DNA from: Virgibacillus aidingensis
GTDB taxonomy: Bacteria; Bacillota; Bacilli; Bacillales; Amphibacillaceae
DNA length: 64,000 nt
NCBI RefSeq assembly: GCF_010994035.1
Contig: NZ_WIXN01000005.1
Span: 1-64,000, forward strand
Reading direction: 5' to 3'
A program made the position numbers and the translations under genes. The notes below the pieces were generated by a model. The model ran no database searches. It had not been told where the DNA came from and saw only the letters and a list, made by a program, of their open reading frames with translations. Each line of letters opens with the position of its first letter. The stretch's first letter is position 1. This document shows, piece by piece, positions 36,019-45,925 of the stretch.

Positions 36019-37638
36019 ATGCAGATTGAGTCAGTAGAAATAAATAATAAAAGCAGGCTGATAAGGGATTACATGGCAAAGGAAAAGGCGATCATGTCTT
36101 TTTTTGACTATGACCCTCATACCCAATACGAAGAGCGTATAAAGGAATTGAAACAGCGGCAATTTGACCGCCGGCATATGACTGATGTTTTACATATCAT
36201 AAATAGCCGATGGGATGCTCCTGGATCGACGATGGATAATATAGAGCGGCTGAAGGACGGAAGCAGTGTTGTGGTTATTGGAGGTCAGCAGGCAGGTTTA
36301 TTGACCGGTCCCATGTACACAATAAATAAAGTAATTTCCATTATCCAATTGGCAAAACAAAAAGAAAAGGAACTGAAAGTCCCGGTTATCCCGGTTTTTT
36401 GGATTGCGGGAGAAGACCATGACTTTGACGAAATTAATCATGTATTTCTGCCAAGCCGCGAGCAGTTAAAAAAATATAAGCATCCACAGAAAGTTTATAA
36501 AAAAATGTCCGTTTCCGAGATAAAGATGAACAAGGATGAAACCGCAAAGTGGCTGGATAAGCTATTTCAGCAGCTGCAGGAAACAGCGTATACGAATGAC
36601 TTATACTTTTCGATAAAGCAGTGCTTGGATAAATCTGAAAGCTATGTGGATTTTTTCGCCCGGCTTATTTATCAGTTATTTGACCAGGAAGGTCTTGTAT
36701 TGGTTGATTCTGCACATCCGGCGTTACGGAAGCTGGAGAAGGAGCATTTCATCAGCCTGATCAAAGCACAGCCAGAGATAGCCGAAAGTGTACGTCAAAC
36801 ACTGCTGGAGCTCCATCAGCTTGGGTACCACGTATCGCTCGATGCAGAGGATGACGACGGACATTTGTTTTATCATAAGAACGAGGAGCGGATTTTGCTT
36901 AAAAGGACAATTGAGGGTGATTGGGCAGGCAAACAAAATGAAGTTTCTTTAACAACACAGGAACTATTGAATATTGCCAAGGATCATCCTGAACAGTTGA
37001 GCAATAATGTTGTTACAAGACCAATAATGCAGGAATTATTATTTCCATCCATTGCATTTATAGGTGGACCCGGAGAAATTGCCTACTGGGCTTCGTTAAA
37101 GCAAGCTTTTCATAATTTGAACCTAAAAATGCCCCCTATAGTTCCTAGATTATCATTTACCTTTCTGGAGAGAAATGTTAAAAGATATGCAAAAAAGTAT
37201 AATATCTCGTTTAAAACAGTTGTAAATGAAGGGGCAGAACAGCTGAAGAAACAATGGCTGGAGGCAAAAAACAATCCATCTGTCCGGGATGTGGCAATTT
37301 CTGTTAAAGAGCAGATAGAGGAAGTGCACAAACCGTTAAGGGATATTGCATCCGACATTAGTCCGGACATAGGAGATTTATCCGAAAAGAATTTGTTTTA
37401 TTTAAGGAATAATATCGACTTTCTGGAAAACCGGATAATGAAAGCATTAAAAGATAAATATGAAAAAGAAATGTACGAATTTGATTTAATTAATATGTCA
37501 TTATTCCCGCAGGATAATTTACAGGAACGGGTTTGGAACCCGCTGCCATGGATTAATTTATACAGTTCCGGATTTATAAAAGAACTGACAGGCAAACACT
37601 TATCTTTTCAGAATGATCATTATATCGTTTCGCTTTGA
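36019..37638 (+). CDS. bshC: Bacillithiol synthase BshC (cysteine-adding enzyme)
   Basis: A 539-residue enzyme assigned to the last step of bacillithiol synthesis, adding cysteine to glucosaminyl-malate. Family features are a Rossmann core with VVIGGQQAGLLTGP and HGKH/HTYP-like elements (FWIAGEDHDFDEINH), LFPSIAFIGGPGEIAYWASLK and a C-terminal coiled coil. An in-frame GTG at 35953 gives a longer product, but the ATG at 36019 follows AAGGGG and gives the usual length. A terminator follows, separating it from the mraZ operon. Confidence 0.94.
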   Translation: MQIESVEINNKSRLIRDYMAKEKAIMSFFDYDPHTQYEERIKELKQRQFDRRHMTDVLHIINSRWDAPGSTMDNIERLKDGSSVVVIGGQQAGLLTGPMYTINKVISIIQLAKQKEKELKVPVIPVFWIAGEDHDFDEINHVFLPSREQLKKYKHPQKVYKKMSVSEIKMNKDETAKWLDKLFQQLQETAYTNDLYFSIKQCLDKSESYVDFFARLIYQLFDQEGLVLVDSAHPALRKLEKEHFISLIKAQPEIAESVRQTLLELHQLGYHVSLDAEDDDGHLFYHKNEERILLKRTIEGDWAGKQNEVSLTTQELLNIAKDHPEQLSNNVVTRPIMQELLFPSIAFIGGPGEIAYWASLKQAFHNLNLKMPPIVPRLSFTFLERNVKRYAKKYNISFKTVVNEGAEQLKKQWLEAKNNPSVRDVAISVKEQIEEVHKPLRDIASDISPDIGDLSEKNLFYLRNNIDFLENRIMKALKDKYEKEMYEFDLINMSLFPQDNLQERVWNPLPWINLYSSGFIKELTGKHLSFQNDHYIVSL

Positions 37639-37680
37639 TTTTTCACCACTTTCCCCCACAATTGAAATTAACTTTTAGGA

Positions 37681-37717
37681 AAGGCTGTCTATCACTGATA
37701 TGACAGCCTTTTTTTAT
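37681..37717 (+). terminator. Terminator after bshC
   Basis: A 9-bp stem AAGGCTGTC / GACAGCCTT followed by seven Ts. Confidence 0.9.
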
Positions 37718-37770
37718 GGGCAAAAACCTTTATTCAAACACCTGATAAAATAAAAATGATAGTTTTTTAA

Positions 37771-37801
37771 TATAATTGTGGTGAATAGTGGGGAGATGTG
37801 G
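37771..37801 (+). promoter_or_regulatory. mraZ operon promoter and MraZ operator
   Basis: A consensus -10 box TATAAT (37771-37776) is followed by three GTGG repeats starting at 37778, 37788 and 37798, an exact 10-bp period. This is the classic array bound by the MraZ ring to repress its own operon. The -35 region is poor (AAATAA at 17 bp spacing). Confidence 0.8.
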
Positions 37802-37833
37802 TAAGATAATTATACGAAAGTGGGGCGGACTAT

Positions 37834-38265
37834 ATGTTTATGGGTGAATTTCAACATAACATAGATACAAAAGGCAGAATTATCGTGCCTTCCAAGTTTC
37901 GTGAAGGACTTGGAGAAAACTTTGTTGTCACCCGTGGACTGGATAAATGTTTGTTCGCCTACCCAATGGATGAATGGAAATCATTAGAAGAAAAATTAAA
38001 AAACCTCCCACTAACCAAAAAAGACGCCAGGGCTTTCACACGGTTTTTCTTTTCCGGTGCAGTGGAATGTGAAGTGGACAAGCAGGGAAGAATAAACATT
38101 CCTCAGCCTCTCCGCAACTATGCTGTCCTGGAAAAAGAATGTGTAGTAATCGGTGTATCAAACCGGATTGAATTCTGGGCAAGCGAAAATTGGGAAGATT
38201 ACTTTACCGAATCAGAAGAATCTTTTGCCGAAATCGCAGAAAATCTTATGGATTTTGATATTTAA
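37834..38265 (+). CDS. mraZ: Transcriptional regulator MraZ
   Basis: A 143-residue protein with two AbrB/SpoVT-like DNA-binding halves: [21 protein letters not shown] near the N-terminus and [19 protein letters not shown] in the second half. MraZ forms an octameric or dodecameric ring that represses the division and cell-wall cluster. Its operator repeats are visible upstream. The ATG at 37834 follows GGGGCGG. A 160-bp leader with inverted repeats separates it from rsmH. Confidence 0.97.
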   Translation: MFMGEFQHNIDTKGRIIVPSKFREGLGENFVVTRGLDKCLFAYPMDEWKSLEEKLKNLPLTKKDARAFTRFFFSGAVECEVDKQGRINIPQPLRNYAVLEKECVVIGVSNRIEFWASENWEDYFTESEESFAEIAENLMDFDI

Positions 38266-38291
38266 CTTAAGCTTTTTCGAATAGAGTGATA

Positions 38292-38399
38292 TTATTCAGC
38301 CGGTTGTCCGTATACTCCCCGCTTGTTGAGACGGCTTGGAATATTTCACAACGCTTGTTGTTTAAAAAAGCAACAATCTTTGTTAAAAAGGCTGAATAA
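38292..38399 (+). promoter_or_regulatory. Inverted-repeat leader between mraZ and rsmH
   Basis: TTATTCAGCC (38292-38301) is the exact complement of GGCTGAATAA (38390-38399), closing a domain of about 108 nt. Inside, ACAAC (38348) can pair with GTTGT (38357), or TTGTTG (38355) with CAACAA (38371); these are mutually exclusive. It could act as an attenuator or processing site. Confidence 0.4.
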
Positions 38400-38429
38400 A
38401 ACGCTGATACTAGAAAAGTGGGTGTCCCT

Positions 38430-39407
38430 ATGTTTGAACATTACAGTGTATTAATGAATGAAACGGTGAAGGGATTGGCAGTAAAACCTGACGGAACTTA
38501 TGTAGATTGTACGTTAGGCGGCGGAGGCCATGCAGAACAAATTGCCGCCAATTTGAAACCGGACGGTCTCCTCGTAGGATTTGATCAGGATAGAGATGCT
38601 TTAAAAGCTGCAAAAGAAAGACTAACCCCTTACCATGATCGTATCCTTTTTATTCACTCCAATTTTACGGATTTAAAAAACCAATTAATTAAAAATAATA
38701 TCCAACAGGTGGATGGTATATTATTCGACCTTGGTGTTTCTTCCCCGCAGCTTGACAGAAAAGCGCGCGGGTTCAGTTATCAGGATGATGCAAAACTGGA
38801 TATGAGAATGGACCAAACCCGAAATTTAACTGCTTTTGAAATTGTCAATTCCTGGTCTTACCAGCAACTGATTTCCATCTTTTTTAAATATGGAGAGGAA
38901 AAGTTTTCTAAACAAATTGCCAGAAAAATTGAGCAGCACCGTAATAAAGAGGCGATAGAAACAACACACCAGCTGGTGGATATTATTAAAGAAGCAATAC
39001 CTGCCCCTGCTAGAAGAAAAGGCGGGCATCCTGCAAAACGAATTTTTCAGGCATTGCGTATAGCGGTTAATGATGAACTGAATGTGTTTAACAGCGCGCT
39101 TCACCAGGCTGCTGAAATAGTTTCAAAAGAAGGCAGAATTGCTGTGATTACTTTTCATTCTTTGGAGGACCGGATAGCCAAGCAGGCTTTTAAAGCATGG
39201 AGCAAAGAGAAACCGACACCAAAGAACCTGCCGGTGTTGCCTAAAGAATTTGAAGCCCCCTTTAAGCTGATTACCAAGAAACCAATAGTACCAAATGAAA
39301 ATGAATTACAGGAAAACAGAAGATCCCGGTCGGCGAAGTTACGGATCGTTGAAAAAGTAAATGATTGGAATGAAGATTTTACATACAGAGAAGGGTGGAA
39401 TAAGTAA
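38430..39407 (+). CDS. rsmH: 16S rRNA (cytosine(1402)-N4)-methyltransferase RsmH
   Basis: A 325-residue SAM methyltransferase modifying C1402 in the ribosomal decoding centre. The SAM motif [11 protein letters not shown] is near residues 25-35, and [11 protein letters not shown] and [16 protein letters not shown] are family blocks. An in-frame GTG at 38418 exists; the ATG at 38430 begins the conserved [12 protein letters not shown] segment. Its stop overlaps the ftsL start by one base. Confidence 0.96.
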   Translation: MFEHYSVLMNETVKGLAVKPDGTYVDCTLGGGGHAEQIAANLKPDGLLVGFDQDRDALKAAKERLTPYHDRILFIHSNFTDLKNQLIKNNIQQVDGILFDLGVSSPQLDRKARGFSYQDDAKLDMRMDQTRNLTAFEIVNSWSYQQLISIFFKYGEEKFSKQIARKIEQHRNKEAIETTHQLVDIIKEAIPAPARRKGGHPAKRIFQALRIAVNDELNVFNSALHQAAEIVSKEGRIAVITFHSLEDRIAKQAFKAWSKEKPTPKNLPVLPKEFEAPFKLITKKPIVPNENELQENRRSRSAKLRIVEKVNDWNEDFTYREGWNK

Positions 39408-39784
39408 TGCGTGGGAACCAGGCTTTTGATTGGCAGCACCGAACTTCAACGGAAGCTGCCCCAAAAAGGGAACAAAAGGTAACTGTAAAAGTCCGAAAAC
39501 AGGGATGGATCACTAAAGGTGAGAAAGTATTGTATTCACTGATCGGAACGGCAATCATAATAGCCTGTGGCTTTATGGTTTCCTTTTCTTCATCAACAGA
39601 CAGCCTGAACAGAGAGCTTCAACAGTTGGAGCAGACCGTGCAGAATCAGCAGGTGATCAATGAAAGCCTGTTATTCGAAGTGAAAGAACTGGAACGCCCG
39701 GAACGAATTACCAAAATTGCCAGGGATAACGGGTTGAAGATACAGGATACAAAAGTAAAGCAAGCTCAAAATGTTAATAATTAA
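39407..39784 (+). CDS. ftsL: Cell division protein FtsL
   Basis: A 125-residue bitopic divisome protein: basic cytoplasmic N-terminus, one membrane helix (about 41-62) and an extracytoplasmic coiled coil (about 66-105). It joins DivIC and DivIB and activates septal synthesis by FtsW-PbpB. It overlaps the rsmH stop by one base and is followed 17 bases later by pbpB. Divergent sequence is normal for the family; topology and locus make the call. Confidence 0.92.
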   Translation: MRGNQAFDWQHRTSTEAAPKREQKVTVKVRKQGWITKGEKVLYSLIGTAIIIACGFMVSFSSSTDSLNRELQQLEQTVQNQQVINESLLFEVKELERPERITKIARDNGLKIQDTKVKQAQNVNN

Positions 39785-39801
39785 GCAAGGCGGTTTTTAA
39801 A

Positions 39802-42021
39802 ATGAAAAAAAATAGAACAACCCATTTTATGGCAGGGATTATGATTATCCTGTTTGTTGGTGTGTTTCTGGTATTAACCGGCCGCTTCTTGTATATTCAG
39901 GCTACAGGGGAAGTCAATGATGTGTCCTTACAGGAATGGGCAGAAGAGAAACGGACAACTTCCTTTACGCTTGAATCTGAGAGAGGTAAAATCTATGATA
40001 AAAATGGAATGACACTTGCTTATGACATGCCTGTATATCGACTGTATGCGATTGTTCAGGAAGCTTATTCTACCAATCTGGACAATCCGCAGCATGTAGT
40101 CGACCCGGAGGAAACTGCTGAAAAAATTGCCCCCATTATTGAAGCAGATGAGGGTGAAATACTGGAACGTCTGGAAAGTGGAATGAAAAACGATGCCTTT
40201 CAGGTGGAGTTCGGAAATGAAGGCAGAGAATTGTCACAGCAACAGAAGGAGGATATTGAGGCACTCGAGCTTCCAGGCATTAACCTTGAAAAAGAGTCCA
40301 TCCGTTACTACCCCAATGGAATGTTTGCTTCCCATATTATTGGATTTGCAAGGGAATCAGAAACAGAGGATGGCGTAGCAGGCGGAATTACAGGTGTTGT
40401 CGGCATGGAAGATGAAATGGAAGAGCTGTTAAGCGGAAAAAATGGAAAGATATCCTACCAGCGTGATAAGTATAATAAAAAATTACTGGATCCAAAAGAG
40501 GTCATCACCATGCCGGAAGACGGGGATGATGTCTATTTAACAATTGATCAAAAGATACAAACCCTTCTGGAAGATACATTAACAGAAGTAAATGAAATAT
40601 ATAATCCGGAAAGAATCACTGCAGTGGTTATGAATCCAAAAAGCGGAGAAATTCTAGCCATGAGCAACAGGCCAAGCTATAACCCGAATGATCCATCAGA
40701 TGTGGAAAATTGGTATAATGATGTCATTTCCACACCGGTTGAACCGGGTTCATCGGTGAAAATGTTTACCTGGGCAGCGGCTATTGAAGAAGGTGTTTAT
40801 AGCGGAGAAGAAACTTTTGAATCAGGAAGCTATACGGTTAATGAACGGATTCAGCCAATTAATGACCATAACCAGGGTGAAGGCTGGGGAAGCATTTCGT
40901 ATAATGAAGGATTTAGGCGTTCTTCCAATGTTGCGGCTGCAAAGCTGTTATGGGAAAAAATTGGGGCAGATACATACCTGGAATATTTGGAAGCATTTGA
41001 TCTGGATCAACCAACAGGAATTGACTTACCAGGGGAAGTTCCGGGTCAAATTTTATATAATTGGCCACTGGAAAAAATTACGACTTCCTTCGGGCAGGGG
41101 AGTACGATGACACCAATTCAGCAAATGAAGGCAGCTACTGCCATTGCAAATGGCGGGAAAATGTTTCAGCCATATGTCATTCAAAGAGTAGTTGATTCCA
41201 GTACCGGGGAAACATTGGAGGAGAAGAAACCCAATGTGGTTGGAGAACCAATATCAAAAGAAACTTCTGAAAAGGTTTTAAAGCTGCTCGAATCTGTTGT
41301 GAATGGGGAAAACGGAACAGGGAAAATGTATCAGCTTGATGACTATACCGTTGGCGGAAAAACAGGAACAGCACAAATTCCAAATCCGGATCCTGGCTCA
41401 GGCCCATATTTAACCGGCCGGGAGAATTATATATTTTCATTTTTGGGAATGGCCCCTATGGACGACCCGAAGCTGATGATGTACGTATCGGTTAAGCAGC
41501 CTGAATTAGATGAAACAGAATCGGGTTCTGCCCCCGTATCTTTCATATTCAATAATGTGATGGAAAACAGCCTTCACTATTTAAATATTGAACCAGACAA
41601 AGAGCAGCAGGATAAGGTCCGGCAAATGGAAATACCAAAGCTGGTTGGAGCTGACGCAGCCAGTGTTGAAGACTCACTGAAAGAACTGGGATTAACCGTG
41701 ACGGTAATGGGCAAAGGAAATGTTGTTACAGCAAATGTTTCAGAAGGAGACGCTATTCTGCCCGGGGACCATATTATGCTTGTTGCCAACGAACCTGAAA
41801 TGCCTGATATCTCCGGGTGGTCAAGAAGGGAAGTTTTACAATTAACCGAGCTGCTTGAATTAAAAACGGAAACCTTCGGACATGGTTTTGTGGCTACCCA
41901 AAATATAAGTGAAGGCACACCTATTAAAAAGGGAGATTACTTAGGTGTGGAGTTCGTTTCTCCTCACGACACAGAGGAAACAGAATCAGTGGAGGATGAA
42001 GGTGAAGAAGCGGAGGAATAG
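39802..42021 (+). CDS. pbpB: Penicillin-binding protein 2B (septal transpeptidase)
   Basis: A 739-residue class B PBP that crosslinks septal peptidoglycan with FtsW. Order: N-terminal membrane helix (about 9-29), dimerisation domain, transpeptidase domain with catalytic serine in GSSVK (SxxK), SSN as the SxN motif, and KTGTA, then two C-terminal PASTA domains (about 608-720). The last 17 or so residues are strongly acidic, an unusual extracellular tail. Followed by a long-stem terminator before spoVD. Confidence 0.96.
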   Translation: MKKNRTTHFMAGIMIILFVGVFLVLTGRFLYIQATGEVNDVSLQEWAEEKRTTSFTLESERGKIYDKNGMTLAYDMPVYRLYAIVQEAYSTNLDNPQHVVDPEETAEKIAPIIEADEGEILERLESGMKNDAFQVEFGNEGRELSQQQKEDIEALELPGINLEKESIRYYPNGMFASHIIGFARESETEDGVAGGITGVVGMEDEMEELLSGKNGKISYQRDKYNKKLLDPKEVITMPEDGDDVYLTIDQKIQTLLEDTLTEVNEIYNPERITAVVMNPKSGEILAMSNRPSYNPNDPSDVENWYNDVISTPVEPGSSVKMFTWAAAIEEGVYSGEETFESGSYTVNERIQPINDHNQGEGWGSISYNEGFRRSSNVAAAKLLWEKIGADTYLEYLEAFDLDQPTGIDLPGEVPGQILYNWPLEKITTSFGQGSTMTPIQQMKAATAIANGGKMFQPYVIQRVVDSSTGETLEEKKPNVVGEPISKETSEKVLKLLESVVNGENGTGKMYQLDDYTVGGKTGTAQIPNPDPGSGPYLTGRENYIFSFLGMAPMDDPKLMMYVSVKQPELDETESGSAPVSFIFNNVMENSLHYLNIEPDKEQQDKVRQMEIPKLVGADAASVEDSLKELGLTVTVMGKGNVVTANVSEGDAILPGDHIMLVANEPEMPDISGWSRREVLQLTELLELKTETFGHGFVATQNISEGTPIKKGDYLGVEFVSPHDTEETESVEDEGEEAEE

Positions 42022-42053
42022 CTTGCTGAAAATATAATACATCTATAAATACC

Positions 42054-42134
42054 AGAGAGGCTGTCTTTTGACTCAATTTCACCTTTCCATTTAACGCTGA
42101 TGGGAGTCTGATTCTTTTACAGGACAGCCTCTCT
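42054..42134 (+). terminator. Long-stem terminator between pbpB and spoVD
   Basis: A 12-bp stem AGAGAGGCTGTC / GACAGCCTCTCT, followed by TTTT, around a 57-nt loop that contains a minor GACTC / GAGTC stem. It would limit vegetative read-through into sporulation gene spoVD. Confidence 0.75.
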
Positions 42135-42237
42135 TTTGCTTCTGGTAAAGCGAGTTAACCTCCTAAAAAGTTCTATTCGATTTTCTTCATTCATATAGTG
42201 GATACAAGCCTACCTATGAAAGAAAAGGGGATGGAAT

Positions 42238-44169
42238 ATGAAGCGTGTATCTGCTGTAACGATGAAGAAACGTATAGTAACTGTTTTTCTTTTTGGGCTG
42301 ATTATCTTTCTTGTGATTGTTATTAGATTAGGATATGTTCAATTCGCACTGGGCGATGAATTAATGGGAAAAGCAAATGATTTATGGACAAGGGATATTG
42401 TTTTTGAGCCTGAAAGAGGGTTGATCCTTGACGCGAATAACGAAGTATTGGCTGAGAATGTAACTGCGCCATCCATTATTGTAACCCCAAGACAAATTAC
42501 AAACCCGCAGGAAACAGCTGAAGTGCTTGCTGAAATATTGGACGTATCTGTAGACAAAGTATTTGAAAATATAACCAAGAATACATCAAGTGTGATGATT
42601 CGGCCTGAAGGCATTAAAATTTCAGAAGAGCAGGAGCTTGCCGTACGAACAGCAAACCTGGAAGGGGTCTATCTTGCCAAAGATTCCAAGAGACACTATC
42701 CATTTGATGAAGATTTATCACATGTATTGGGGTTTGCCGGAATTGATAATCAGGGATTAATGGGTCTGGAATTGTTTTATGATGAAAAGCTGAAAGGGGA
42801 ACAAGGCAGCCTTTCCTTTTATTCTGACGCAAAAGGGAGAAGGCTTGATGATTTAGCAGATATATATTCTTCTCCTGCAGATGGTTTAAATTTAAAAACT
42901 ACCATTAATACAAAAGTGCAATCCATTATGGAAAGAGAACTTGATCTTGCAGTTTCCAGATATGATCCGGACGGTGCGCTTGCTATAGCGGTCAACCCAA
43001 AGACCGGCGGAGTTTTGGGGATGTCAACTAGACCAAATTTTCATCCTGAAAATTATCAGGATGTGGAAGCAGATGTTTTTGACCGCAACCTGCCCATTTG
43101 GAGCACGTATGAACCGGGTTCTACCTTTAAAATAATTACACTGGCTGCTGCGCTAGAAGAAAACGCAATAGATTTAATGGAAGACGAGTACCATGATGAT
43201 GGGGATATTGAAGTGGGAGGTTCCCACCTCCATTGCTGGAAAAGCGGGGGGCATGGACATCAAAACTATCTTGAAGTAGTACAAAATTCATGTAACCCCG
43301 GATTTGTAAATCTTGGCCAAATGCTCGGTACAGAAAAATTATTTACTTATATTGAAAATTTTGGTTTTGGCAGGAAAACAGGCATAGATTTGCAGGGGGA
43401 AGGCAATGGAATTCTATTTAAACAGGAAAATGTCGGTCCTGTTGAATTGGCAACGACTTCTTTTGGACAGGGAGTTTCGGTTACTCCTATTCAACAGGTA
43501 ATGGCTGTGGCAGCAGCAGTCAATGGGGGTTACCTCTATGAACCTTATATTGCTGATGAGTGGATAGACCCTGTTACGGAGGAAGTAGTGGATAAAAAGA
43601 AGCCTAATCTAAAACAACGGGTTATTTCCTCGTCAACATCGGAGGAAATTAGGTTTGCATTGGAAAGTGTAGTTGCCGAGGGTACAGGACGTCCAGCTTA
43701 TGTAGACGGCTATCGTGTAGGCGGGAAGACAGGTACGGCACAGAAGGTTGGAAAAGATGGAAGATATATGGAAAATAATTATATCGTATCCTTTATAGGT
43801 TTTGCACCTGCAGATGACCCTGAAATTGTTGTTTATGTTGCCGTCGATAACCCGAAAAACACCGTTCAGTTCGGTGGAGTGGTTGCAGCTCCAATTGTAG
43901 GTACCATTATTGGCGACAGTTTACGTACTATGGGAGTAGAACCGCGTGATGACGGGCCGGACAAAGAATATCAATGGCCGGAGGAGCCCAAGGTGGAGGT
44001 TCCGGAATTAATAGGGCTAACTAAGGATGAGCTGACAGAATATATGTTAAATTTATCGGTGGAAACAGAGGGCAAAGGTGAATATATCATTGATCAGGCA
44101 CCTGCAGCAGGGACAAAAGTAGAGCAGGGAGCAGAAGTGAGAATTTATTTATCCGAAAACGATCGTTAA
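42238..44169 (+). CDS. spoVD: Stage V sporulation protein D (spore-specific class B PBP)
   Basis: A 643-residue PBP acting in the mother cell to make spore cortex with SpoVE. N-terminal membrane helix (about 12-31); transpeptidase motifs EPGSTFK (SxxK), SCN and KTGTA; a single C-terminal PASTA domain (about 585-643) distinguishes it from pbpB with two. A GGGG/ATGGA ribosome site precedes the ATG. It is isolated by a terminator upstream, consistent with its own sporulation promoter, which I could not assign. Confidence 0.95.
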   Translation: MKRVSAVTMKKRIVTVFLFGLIIFLVIVIRLGYVQFALGDELMGKANDLWTRDIVFEPERGLILDANNEVLAENVTAPSIIVTPRQITNPQETAEVLAEILDVSVDKVFENITKNTSSVMIRPEGIKISEEQELAVRTANLEGVYLAKDSKRHYPFDEDLSHVLGFAGIDNQGLMGLELFYDEKLKGEQGSLSFYSDAKGRRLDDLADIYSSPADGLNLKTTINTKVQSIMERELDLAVSRYDPDGALAIAVNPKTGGVLGMSTRPNFHPENYQDVEADVFDRNLPIWSTYEPGSTFKIITLAAALEENAIDLMEDEYHDDGDIEVGGSHLHCWKSGGHGHQNYLEVVQNSCNPGFVNLGQMLGTEKLFTYIENFGFGRKTGIDLQGEGNGILFKQENVGPVELATTSFGQGVSVTPIQQVMAVAAAVNGGYLYEPYIADEWIDPVTEEVVDKKKPNLKQRVISSSTSEEIRFALESVVAEGTGRPAYVDGYRVGGKTGTAQKVGKDGRYMENNYIVSFIGFAPADDPEIVVYVAVDNPKNTVQFGGVVAAPIVGTIIGDSLRTMGVEPRDDGPDKEYQWPEEPKVEVPELIGLTKDELTEYMLNLSVETEGKGEYIIDQAPAAGTKVEQGAEVRIYLSENDR

Positions 44170-44385
44170 AAATGATGAAGTTTGCTATAATGAAAAGGAA
44201 ATTTCTTATCCATAGGAAAAATCAACCCCCATTCCGGCAGTGAAAGCCCGGCAATGAACTTGTTGTGAGGACAAGTGGTTTCAGAAATAATATGCAAAGT
44301 TGCTTTTCAAATACTCACTTGTTCAGTTGTTTGCCAGCTAAATAAAGTAATTTTTATAATGACAGCCGGAGGGATATGTTTACCT

Positions 44386-44433
44386 ATGGTGAAAAAGGGT
44401 AAAAAGCAGAAAGCAAAAAAGAAGAATAAATAG
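44386..44433 (+). CDS. Possible lysine-rich mini-ORF before murE
   Basis: A 15-codon frame reading MVKKGKKQKAKKKNK with eight or nine lysines, ending 14 bases before murE. A GGAGGG site lies about 12 bases upstream, which is long spacing. It may be a leader peptide or chance in an A-rich stretch; conservation data are needed. Confidence 0.22.
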   Translation: MVKKGKKQKAKKKNK

Positions 44434-44447
44434 ATAGGATGTTTATC

Positions 44448-45920
44448 ATGAGATTAACGGCATTACTTTCCACAATACCTTTTTATGAAGCAAGTTCTTC
44501 CATCGATCATATCGAAATAAATACACTTGAAATGGACTCAAGAGCTGTAACGGAGGGAAGTTTGTTTGTATGTATTTCCGGCTATACGGTAGATGGCCAT
44601 CATTTTGTGGAGGAAGCCGTAAGCAATGGAGCAGTAGCAATCATTGCGGAAAAACCCGTGAAAGCCGATGTCCCGGTCATTTCCGTTTCAGACACAGCAA
44701 GAACACTATCCATGCTGGCAGTTAAATTCTATCATGACCCAACGAAAAGTCTGCCTTTAATTGGTATAACAGGAACCAATGGAAAAACGACAGTGACGTA
44801 TTTACTTGAAACGATTTTTAATTATTTTGAAAGAAAGACAGCGGTTATCGGAACCATTCAAATGAAAATAGGTAAAGAAACCTATCCGGTGAATAACACT
44901 ACCCCTGATTCCCTTCACTTGCAAAGATCCTTCAAAAAGATGCTTGAGGAAGATGTGGAGCAAGGGATTATGGAAGTATCCTCTCATGCATTGGATATGG
45001 GCAGGGTGTATGGCTGTGACTTTGACATCGCTGTTTTTACCAATTTATCACAGGACCATTTGGATTATCACAAAAATATTGACGATTATTTAAGAGCGAA
45101 AAGTCTTTTGTTCAGTCAACTGGGAAATACTTATGAAGAGCAGGCAAGAAAATTTGCGGTAATTAATGCAGATGATCCTGCAAGTGATCTTTTAAAAAGA
45201 AGTACAGCACAGCATGTGATTACATATGGCTGTAAAAAACAAGCACAGATTATGGCTAAAGATATCAAACTGGATGCTTCAGGCACGTATTTCCGCATGG
45301 TTACCCCGGCTGGGGATATAGAGGTCAACAGCAATCTGATCGGCAATTTTAATGTGTATAATATGCTGGCGGCAAGCGGGGCGGCAATTGCTTCCAATAT
45401 ACCGCTTTCTGTAATCAAGGAAGCGCTGGAAAGCATTAAAGGAGTCAGCGGAAGGTTTGAAAGTGTAGGCGAAGGTCAGCACTTTTCTGTTATTGTTGAT
45501 TATGCCCATACCCCGGATTCACTGGAAAATGTATTGCAGACCGCCAAGGGCTTTGCCGCTAATAAAGTTTACGTTATTATAGGGTGCGGCGGGGATCGCG
45601 ACCGGACAAAACGGCCGCTGATGGCAGGTGTAGCACTTAAATATGCAGACCATGCAATCTTCACTTCGGATAATCCGAGAACAGAAGATCCGCAGGCTAT
45701 CCTGGATGATATGACGGCGGAAATTAAAAGCACGGAAAAAAACTATGAAGTCATCGTTGACCGCAAAAAAGCAATACATCATGCTGTGCAGATTGCCGAA
45801 AAAGATGATATTATTTTGATTGCCGGGAAAGGACATGAAACCTATCAGCAGATCGGGCATACAAAGTATGATTTTGATGATCGTGAAATTGCCCGGCAGG
45901 CGATTCAAGTGAAGGAGTAA
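44448..45920 (+). CDS. murE: UDP-MurNAc-tripeptide synthetase MurE (meso-DAP type)
   Basis: A 490-residue Mur ligase adding the third stem-peptide residue to UDP-MurNAc-L-Ala-D-Glu. The ATP site GTNGKTTV and the specificity motif DNPR (in TSDNPRTEDP) are intact; DNPR indicates meso-diaminopimelate. The ATG at 44448, spaced from AGGATG, begins the conserved MRLTALLS segment; an ATG at 44439 is upstream. murF follows directly. Confidence 0.96.
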   Translation: MRLTALLSTIPFYEASSSIDHIEINTLEMDSRAVTEGSLFVCISGYTVDGHHFVEEAVSNGAVAIIAEKPVKADVPVISVSDTARTLSMLAVKFYHDPTKSLPLIGITGTNGKTTVTYLLETIFNYFERKTAVIGTIQMKIGKETYPVNNTTPDSLHLQRSFKKMLEEDVEQGIMEVSSHALDMGRVYGCDFDIAVFTNLSQDHLDYHKNIDDYLRAKSLLFSQLGNTYEEQARKFAVINADDPASDLLKRSTAQHVITYGCKKQAQIMAKDIKLDASGTYFRMVTPAGDIEVNSNLIGNFNVYNMLAASGAAIASNIPLSVIKEALESIKGVSGRFESVGEGQHFSVIVDYAHTPDSLENVLQTAKGFAANKVYVIIGCGGDRDRTKRPLMAGVALKYADHAIFTSDNPRTEDPQAILDDMTAEIKSTEKNYEVIVDRKKAIHHAVQIAEKDDIILIAGKGHETYQQIGHTKYDFDDREIARQAIQVKE

Positions 45921-45925
45921 TGGAA

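Noticed and set aside
42140-42237. Sigma-E promoter before spoVD
   Set aside because: A GATACAAG -10-like box is present, but no -35 element sits at the right spacing.
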